Positions 57,440-64,000 of a stretch of DNA of 64,000 bases are shown here, piece after piece. Each line of letters begins with the position of its first letter. Positions within the stretch are counted from its first letter, which is position 1. The notes under the pieces were generated by a model. It made no database searches and had not been told where the DNA came from. It saw only the letters and a program-made list of their open reading frames with translations. The stretch covers positions 310,001 through 374,000 of the forward strand of contig WPDH01000052.1 of NCBI GenBank assembly GCA_019137255.1, read 5' to 3'. The DNA comes from Corinectria fuckeliana. Lineage: Eukaryota > Ascomycota > Sordariomycetes > Hypocreales > Nectriaceae. The translations under genes and the position numbers were made by a program.

Positions 57440-58162
57440 ATGGCCGAGCAACTGTGCACCCCGCGCATCACCGCGTCCTACCTCGACAACTTCGTCGGCC
57501 GCATCGTCATGCTCGTCGGCAAGGTCACGCAGCTTCGAGGTAACCAAGCCACGCTGGACTCAGACGGAACCGTCACTGTGCTTCTAGACCCTGTAAGTGA
57601 ACCCACGTTGCCACGGCTTGCCTAGCCCGAACCTGAGCCTCGGGACGGTCCCGAACGTCTCGGCCAGTCACAGCTGTTTCTAGGGGACCCCTCTTGCGCA
57701 TCCTTGAAAGCTTTGACCTCGATTAACGGTCGCCTAGGAGGCTCATCTCGCCAATGGCAATACCGCCCAGGTCATTGGCAAAGTCAACCCCGACCTGTCG
57801 ATTAAGGTGTGGTCGTCAAGGGACCTGGGAACGAGTGTGGGTACGTTTTCTATCAGATGTCAAGTCCGAGCGTCATAGACTCACAACTGATCCCGCCACC
57901 ACTACTACCTACCAATACACTTCAGTGGCATCACCTCAACTCCGATTCCGTACCCTTCCCCCTCAAAAAGCTTCCCATCTTCCAACCTCGCTCTACCTGT
58001 GGGGCAATCTGGTGACTGCTTCAATCGGCCTTTCAAGCCGCCTCTGAAGCTCATCTCGCCTGGATGTATTTCGCTAACATGTTATTTACAGATTTTGGAC
58101 TATACACCTCTGTCGTCGATGCCACCCACCGGCATAAAGAAATCTTCGTCTCAGATAATTGA
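57440..58162 (+). CDS. rfa3: Replication factor A subunit 3 (RPA14)
   Basis: Exons 57440-57592, 57738-57840 and 58092-58162 give 108 residues. Introns are 145 bp (GTAAGT...CCTAG) and 251 bp (GTACGT...TTACAG). The small OB-fold subunit of the single-strand DNA-binding RPA heterotrimer acts in replication and repair. Signatures: TPRITASYLDNFVGRIVMLVGKV at the N terminus, GTVTVLLDP, the middle strand AQVIGKVNPDLSIKVWSS, and a C-terminal helix (the trimerisation element in the family) beginning DFGLYTSVVDATHRHKEIF. Length fits fungal Rpa3/Ssb3. The next gene starts only 51 bp after the stop on the same strand. Confidence 0.93.
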
Positions 58163-58213
58163 CTGGCTCAACCAGATCATGGTCCCTCCGGGCCGTATAG
58201 TTCTCAGGTAGCC

Positions 58214-58957
58214 ATGGTCTGGTCCTCGCCTTCCACTACTCTAACTCAAACAATTGCCACCACTCCTCCCAACGGCCAGGAAGCAGCATCAAATACCTGG
58301 TCTTCTGATTCAGAATACGAAATGTCACATTCCGCCACCCCTAGCTGGAGATCTCCTACTATATCGCCTCGACGAGAACCCCCACCTCGAACCGCGGCTT
58401 ATTCCCGGCGAGAGGCTAGCAGGCCTTCCACCGCAGACTCCATATCAAGCTTCTCAACCTCGAGCTCCGATTTGATCTTCACTCGCGTCTCTCCCTTTGG
58501 ATCCTCCAACACGGCGCAACTATTCTCGTCTGACTCGCCGTCGCCTGCGGAATTCGCATTACCTTCGCCCCCTCGAGATGTCCAGTTCTCCACACCCCCA
58601 GCCACTTCCCGGAGTATACCCTCCGCCCAGCCCTTGGGCCACTTGCCTCCTCTATCTTCCCAGGTCTTCACTACCTCCGGACCATCCAGCATGCTCTCAT
58701 CTCCGGCTTTGACCCAGTCGCAAGCCAATGGCCGGCCTGACTACCCTACCCCATCCCCTAGCGCCCGCTCTACAAGGCGCCACCCGGCAGCTATCCCCAA
58801 CGACATTTTGAGCGGATCTAACCCGCTCACACCGGAGCCCGATGACTCTGAGCTGTTCGACTCAGTTCTCGATGGCATTGCCCGAATCCATGTAACCATG
58901 GAAATGGATGAGGCTGGACGTTGGCGGATTAGGCGGACTGGGGATGAGAGATCATAG
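58214..58957 (+). CDS. Ser/Pro-rich disordered protein, unknown function
   Basis: 247 residues, single exon, to TAG. Nearly all is disordered: Ser, Thr and Pro make up most of the sequence, with SP sites (SWRSPTISPRREPP, SPFGSS, SPSPAEF). The last 40 residues are more ordered (ELFDSVLDGIARIHVTMEMD, then RWRIRRTG) and are the likely conserved part. It begins 51 bp behind the RPA3 stop; a short upstream frame of ten codons (58179-58211) precedes its ATG. A separate promoter would have to lie within RPA3, so either the two share a transcript or the promoter sits in RPA3 intron 2. No known family recognised. Confidence 0.65.
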   Translation: MVWSSPSTTLTQTIATTPPNGQEAASNTWSSDSEYEMSHSATPSWRSPTISPRREPPPRTAAYSRREASRPSTADSISSFSTSSSDLIFTRVSPFGSSNTAQLFSSDSPSPAEFALPSPPRDVQFSTPPATSRSIPSAQPLGHLPPLSSQVFTTSGPSSMLSSPALTQSQANGRPDYPTPSPSARSTRRHPAAIPNDILSGSNPLTPEPDDSELFDSVLDGIARIHVTMEMDEAGRWRIRRTGDERS

Positions 58958-59537
58958 GGTATCCTCTCCCCAAACCAGCTGAGACCGAGTATTCGTCCAT
59001 CTCCTTTCAGTATCATACACGGTCGATACCCCACATTCTTGAACTACACCTCACGATGCTTGACTGCTGCCTTGAGTGTTGCTCATCCGCCTAATGATCC
59101 TATCTCGCACTCGCCAAGATACCGATACGTTAGAGGATACAGGGTACTGATACAGACTTCCTCGGTACTTCTTGGCACCACAAGAGGGCGTTCGGGCAGA
59201 TTGTTAAGATTCCCTTGGTCAATCCTTACGCGAGGTTCTCGAAAACAACTGGTCTACTTAGAGAAGCATCGTCTTAGGTACAAAGCAGCTCGGGGCCAGT
59301 TTGAACGCAGGTCAAAGTAACCCTCCGGTGGCGTACATATTTAGCCTTGGTTGCCTCCCGAACGTCGCTCCTCAGCATTCAGGGGTTTGACAGGAAGCTC
59401 ACCCTTCCAACTCCATGGTGGGTACTGCAAATTTAATTCATCGATATCCTACCTGGTAACAAAGCTCGTACTTTCCCCCCCTCCGCAGTCTTTCCATGTT
59501 CTGTCCAGTGCCTACCGCCGGCTTCAGCCCTCTCACA
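58958..59537. other. Intergenic region between convergent genes
   Basis: Nothing gene-like seen. Confidence 0.5.
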
Positions 59538-61094
59538 TTACCCAGTCTCTTCTAAACACAACAACTCCTGCGCCGCCATCCAAACCTCCACCGCGCTCTC
59601 GCTTAGCTCCCTCCTCCTCGTCGTGTCTACGCGTCCAAAATCTTCGGCTTCGTCCAATAAGCCTTGAAGGTAAGGGGGAGGACTGTCCGGAGGCCCATCT
59701 GTCCGGCCAGGAACTCCATGAAGACACTTGCGGATCCGCGCCGTGATAACCCCGGCGTCTTCTGTTCTCCTAGAAGTGTCACTTTCGTGTGTCTGGCTCC
59801 TTTGCCTCGTGCCAATGTGCTCTGCCAACGTCGAGTGTTGGTCTTGGTACAATGCTTGGCCGACACTCTGTTCAGACCTAATCCCATCATGCACAGTCGA
59901 ATCACTCCCTGGACTTGACCCATCACTCTGACGATCCGCAGCGACAGCCGCTCCTCGTAATCCTCTCAATCTCGCTGTAAATCTCTCAAACACCTTCACT
60001 CTGCGCTCCGCGGCCTCGGCTCTCTCTTTCCACACCTGTGCCTCTTTCTTCGCTTCCCGCAATTGTTGGCTCAAGGTGCCTACATCCGCATTTTGTTGCA
60101 CCGCAAGCTGTCTTTTTAGCATGGCGGCCTCTTCCGTTCTGGAGTCTAGTTGACGCTGTAGGCTACGAATTTGTGCGTGTAACAGAGTTGTGCTTCTAGG
60201 ACGTGGCGTCGGTGTAGACCCGCTGCTAGGAACCCCAGCAAAGAAATCGGAGTCCTGCTGGATGTTGGACGTGGACGACGAAGGCCGCAGTCGATTGAGG
60301 TATTGAGCGATGGGAGGGGGTTCCTGGTGTGGAACCATTGTCCCAAGACTCGGGGGACTCTGAAGGGATGCCTCCTTCGCCCTCGTTGTCTCTGGAACGG
60401 GCCTTTTGGATGGTACGGGTTTTCGGAACAACATCATCTGGGGTGTGTCCTGAATAATTCCCTGTTGTTTCTCAACAAGCGCGGGCGATTCTTTTCTCAG
60501 TGCAACACTTTGGCTCACTGAGTTCGACGCTTCCCGACCGACATTGCTCGACGAGTGCCGAGGACGCTGTTGATTTTGACTCGACGACGAGGGCCGACGA
60601 GGACTTGGTTGTGACCAGGTCGACGCAGACCTCGAAGACCGAACGGACTTTTCAGGTGATGCCTGTGAGTAGTGCGATATCAGGCTCTGAGTTCTGCTTT
60701 GCGGCTTTGCCTGGGATTTTGATAGCTCTTGCTCTTGAGATCCTTCTCCTTCAAACATTGCCGCCATGGCTTTCACTGCTCCTCGCTTGTTGGCCACATC
60801 AGATACGCTACTTCGCACAGGCGTATTGCCAGGCGTATTGCCAGGCGCCTCTGTGTTGCCGTTCCGTAGTTGAGATGGGGCAGCATAGGATCTGCGTGGC
60901 TGTGATGACCCACCGGGAGTGGTATCAGATCGGCCGACATGTTGGTGAGCCACTTCGCCCTGAGGTTGTCTCAAATCATCACTATGAGATAGGTTTCTGT
61001 CTTGCTTTCTAGGGTTACCACTGAAGTTGATATCCATGCCGCCTATCTTTCCGAGGGTGGGTGGTGCTGCTCCTGGGGTCGCGAGAGAAGCCCT
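59538..61094 (-). CDS. In-frame continuation of the RhoGAP gene behind a TAG: coiled-coil region
   Basis: Directly behind the RhoGAP stop (TAG at 61095-61097) the same frame runs 518 more codons without a stop to 59538. Content is protein-like: a Ser/Gln-rich disordered part, KRGAVKAMAAMFEG, a coiled coil of about 80 residues (LLHAQIRSLQRQLDSRTEEA ... LREAKKEAQVWKERAEAAER) and a compact end (SESAVEVWMAAQELLCLEE). An own start is possible at the ATG at 61037 (MDINFSGNPRKQ, 499 residues), 57 bp behind the stop, but a promoter there would lie inside the RhoGAP frame. A 96-nt intron 61073-61168 (GTGTGC...CCCCAG) would fuse both parts in frame, although no CTRAY branch site is evident. I favour one gene. 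Confidence 0.75.
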   Translation of the reverse strand, partial: RASLATPGAAPPTLGKIGGMDINFSGNPRKQDRNLSHSDDLRQPQGEVAHQHVGRSDTTPGGSSQPRRSYAAPSQLRNGNTEAPGNTPGNTPVRSSVSDVANKRGAVKAMAAMFEGEGSQEQELSKSQAKPQSRTQSLISHYSQASPEKSVRSSRSASTWSQPSPRRPSSSSQNQQRPRHSSSNVGREASNSVSQSVALRKESPALVEKQQGIIQDTPQMMLFRKPVPSKRPVPETTRAKEASLQSPPSLGTMVPHQEPPPIAQYLNRLRPSSSTSNIQQDSDFFAGVPSSGSTPTPRPRSTTLLHAQIRSLQRQLDSRTEEAAMLKRQLAVQQNADVGTLSQQLREAKKEAQVWKERAEAAERRVKVFERFTARLRGLRGAAVAADRQSDGSSPGSDSTVHDGIRSEQSVGQALYQDQHSTLAEHIGTRQRSQTHESDTSRRTEDAGVITARIRKCLHGVPGRTDGPPDSPPPYLQGLLDEAEDFGRVDTTRRRELSESAVEVWMAAQELLCLEETG

Positions 61095-63820
61095 CTAGGC
61101 CTCTGCACTGGCTCCAGGAGCGTCCTGGCCGCTTTGAATAGGATGTCCAGAAAGACTCGGCGGCACACGCATTGGTGCATAGAACTGCGTCGGAGTTGCG
61201 CGAATGGAACTTTGGGGAACCAGATCGTGCATTCGACGCGTCTTGCGGTGCTGAGAGTCCCCGTTTTCAGAGAGAACCATGTTTTCTCTATTGTGAATTG
61301 CTTTAGAAACACTCTCCACTGGCGGGCTCTTTCCATGGCTTGTCGTGTTCTGCGAGATTTGCAGCTCGGTGTTACGACATGACGAGTCCGCGGAGAACTC
61401 ATTATAAGGTATTACCAATTCGTCAGGTGTTAGGGACCGTGTCTTCAAGCCGTCTTGCTTGACTTGAGAGTCGATGCCAGCGACTGTTTCATCTTGTCGG
61501 TCTGTGAATGAGAATGCTCGAGATGACTTAGATCCCTCCAGCCCGTCATCAGCTAGGGCTTTCTGATGCGGCTTCTCGGATCTCTCTTTTGCTGCTTTCC
61601 TGCCTCTTTGCGCCTTTCGTCTTTCGATGGTTTGATTGCCTGTATTTGGCGTTCTGCCATTTATATCTTCGATATGGGAATACTGTAGTGGTTGTTTTCG
61701 ATTTGAATATTCTGCTTCAGGTTTTGGTTTTGAGGATGTACGGGGAGGCACATCCTCGATGGAGACCCTTGGGCTGCCAAACCTTGACGTTTCCCTCACC
61801 CTTTTTGCTGACATCTGGGCGGGATGTTCGCAAGCCTCGGTGGACTCAAACCTATGATCGCCCTGCGATACTGATTCTCTCTGGCGACTAAGGGTTGCCC
61901 AAGAGCTGCCGTCGTTGGATTGACTGGAATGCAGATCGTGTGGGCTCGAGCCAAGTTCAGATATCTGACTGGTGTTGTCTACCAAAGCACTGCGCACTTG
62001 ATGATGTTGGTGTCCCTGATCGAACTTCTCCTCCTCTGCCGTGCTCTCCTCTGCCGTTGGGCTTAGCATTCTAATGCTGGGCCTTGTACCTAGCCTATTA
62101 GAGGTTGAGCTCTTTCTTTTCTTTGGACGCTGCCGTTTCACGCCTAGGTGTAGGGTGTCTGGCTCGGGGCTTCCAGTGTGAGACCCTCGATCAGCTTCGT
62201 CTTCGTCTCTAGGCTGGCGTAGCCATGCTTTCTCTTGATCCCAGTCTGGAGGTTTTCGAATAACAAACGACTCAGAAGCAGACTGTCGCAATGAATCGGT
62301 CCGAAGACTGCTGAAAGAAGCCTTTCTCACACAATGCATGCCGATAGACTTCATCTGCCGTACAATGTCCCTCCAGTTGGCAATTAGCATCTCAGTAATG
62401 CCATTCGCGATGAGAATCTTGTTGAGAGTGGGTCCTGTGGCGCTTTTGAATTCGTCTGCTTTGGATTTGCGACGATCTCGAGGCTCTCGACGCGGTGTGG
62501 GTGGGCTCAGGGGGAAAAGTAACCCTGAATCGGGAGTGGTCGACTTGATGGTGTATTTTTCCAGCAAATCTCCCAAAAGTAGCGGCCCAAAGACGATTCC
62601 AAGCGCGCTGTATCCCATCAAGTCTCCGGTTGGAAGTGGCCGCCCCCCATCATCTTCCCTGGGAGCCACCTCTGCCACACGGCCAACTAAGCTCAGCAGT
62701 CCAAAGACGGCGCAGATGAGCTCTCTTCTGAATTGCGACTCAATGGTAGCGATGGCCAGTGCGATGAGTCGAGCTCGGACTTTGGTCTGCTTCGTTCGAG
62801 GGAACTCGGGATCGCCACGAAGCTGCGAGTGGATGGCGACGAGGGCATCAAAGATGGATAGAGAGCCTAGAATACCCCCGGGAAGAACAGATAGGAGGCG
62901 TTTGAATGTCGAGGCAACGTCGTGAACCGACAGTTGAATGTGCATTGGTAGGTTGGCACAGCGGACGGTGCTGGCAATATTGATTCCACCCTTTTCCGTA
63001 TAGCAGTAATAGTCGAAGAGATCATTCACCACCCTCACAGATCCGGGGATGCGAAAAATACCCCGAGTCGCGACATGTTGGGTGAGGTAATGGGCCGTGG
63101 CACGGAGACAAGTTGGAAGGACCAGAGCAGATGGCGCATACTCAGAAGGAAGATATATGACGCTTTTGCCACTCAACCGAACCATCGACTGGATGTCAAA
63201 GGTCTTGGGGGTTTCGCGCCGTGGGTGTGCTAGGTGATGTGCGAGGTCAGACACACTTCGCTTATGGTGACCCTCGAGTGTTCGTGGTCTTGGGACGGTC
63301 GCGGGCTGGCTGGACGTGGATCGTAGGATCCGATAAAACCACCCTCGCTTCTGAGGGCTACCAGGTCCGTGATCCTCGAGACGCTGTCAGATTTCCAATG
63401 TGGCCAAGGTTGTCAGGTCAGTTGCAGAACTCACAGCTTGCTTATGGTTGAGGGTTAACTCCTCGACCGCCAGGACCTTTACGCCGTGCTTTTGCAACTA
63501 ATCAGCATCGTTGTTCCACGAGAAACGATGGACGCAATGCACACCTTCTTTGCCAGGCGGTTGTATTCCTGCACAAAGGCTGCTCGGTTTTCCACCTCAT
63601 CTGTGTCGCTCAACAGCCCTCGTTCGCCACTGCTCGTCGTCCATGTCCTGCTACTGCGCATCTGTGGCCCCCTATTTGCGACATTCCGCATGGCGATATG
63701 GTGGGGGTAGCTGAAGGACCCCGAGCTTGCGGACGGAAGCATTCGGCGCGATGGTCTTATAGTTGCGGCAGGCGGGTAGTGAAGGGGGTCGGGTGGCAAG
63801 GACGAGTCCAAGAATGCCAT
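61095..63820 (-). CDS. RhoGAP domain protein
   Basis: Exons 63545-63820, 63435-63488 and 61095-63383 join in frame to 872 residues. Introns are 56 bp (GTGTGC, branch GCTGAT, AAAAG) and 51 bp (GTGAGT, branch CTGAC, GACAG). The first ATG in frame, at 63820, is taken as start. Residues about 185-400 form the GAP domain, which speeds GTP hydrolysis by Rho-family GTPases: GIFRIPGSVRVVNDLFDYY with the arginine finger near R221, CANLPMHIQ, FKRLLSVLPGGILG, and LGIVFGPLLLGD. The N terminus has FVQEYNRLAKKHGVKVLAVEEL, rebuilt by the first splice, which supports the model. The rest is disordered and basic. The frame ends at a TAG behind which it continues (59538-61094). Actin and polarity control is the family role. 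Confidence 0.9.
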
Positions 63821-64000
63821 TTGTATACGGCACCAACGAGCCGTGGCGGCCTGAAGATGATAGAAGTAGATCTGTAGCTGGACGATATGCTTCGGCAAAG
63901 GCTGGTTGTTGGGTTAGTAGGCAGGTGTTAAAAAAAAGACTGTAGGTTCACGTGTCAGAGCAGCGCGACTGTTGACGAGAACATGACAGATCCATCGCGA

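Noticed and set aside
61037..61097. Codon reassignment of UAG as the cause of the in-frame stops
   Set aside because: NNT, the complex I subunit and the bZIP all end at UAG exactly where their families end, so UAG works as a stop.
1..64000. CRISPR arrays, bacterial operons or prophage
   Set aside because: No regularly spaced repeats and no prokaryotic gene structure; introns and gene content are fungal.

Overview
The window looks like nuclear DNA of a filamentous ascomycete (Pezizomycotina, most likely a Sordariomycete). Genes carry short introns (about 50-250 bp) with GTRNGT-type donors and CTRAY branch sites a few bases before the acceptor. Promoters are pyrimidine-rich, coding third positions are GC-rich, a split tRNA-Tyr pair is present, and a retrotransposon has the AT-saturated look of repeat-induced point mutation (RIP). 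All exon joins below were read by eye and checked for frame; none has transcript support here.

Layout. 0-12.9 kb: 3' end of a methyltransferase, an AAA+ ATPase, an F-box protein, a small gene with a stop at codon 6, formyltetrahydrofolate deformylase, two tRNA-Tyr(GTA) genes, thymidylate kinase and a disordered KEN-box protein. 12.9-22.8 kb is mostly non-coding apart from a PLAC8 gene. 22.8-27.5 kb holds four small single-membrane-segment proteins, one of them interrupted. 28.7-29.7 kb encodes the Spg1/Tem1 septation GTPase. 30.9-36.2 kb is a complete Ty1/copia LTR element on the minus strand, with target-site duplications, nearly identical LTRs and a ruined interior.

37.4-53.2 kb is dense and strongly mitochondrial: glycine cleavage H protein, porphobilinogen deaminase (haem), a secreted cysteine-rich protein, proton-translocating transhydrogenase, a complex I subunit (NDUFA12 type), phosphatidylglycerolphosphate synthase, and mitoribosomal proteins uL4m and mL38. 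The complex I/PGS1 and uL4m/mL38 pairs are divergent and share short promoters. 54.4-63.8 kb holds a bZIP factor, replication factor A subunit 3, a Ser/Pro-rich protein and a RhoGAP.

The most unusual signal is a set of reading frames cut by one in-frame stop with a meaningful frame continuing behind it: the PLAC8 gene (TAG, then seven H-x-[LI]-x-x-D repeats), the RhoGAP gene (TAG, then 518 codons including a coiled coil), and two small hydrophobic proteins (TAG, TGA). UAG ends normal genes here (NNT, the NDUFA12-type gene, the bZIP), so codon reassignment is unlikely. Retained 3n-length introns, readthrough or recent nonsense mutation are the candidates.
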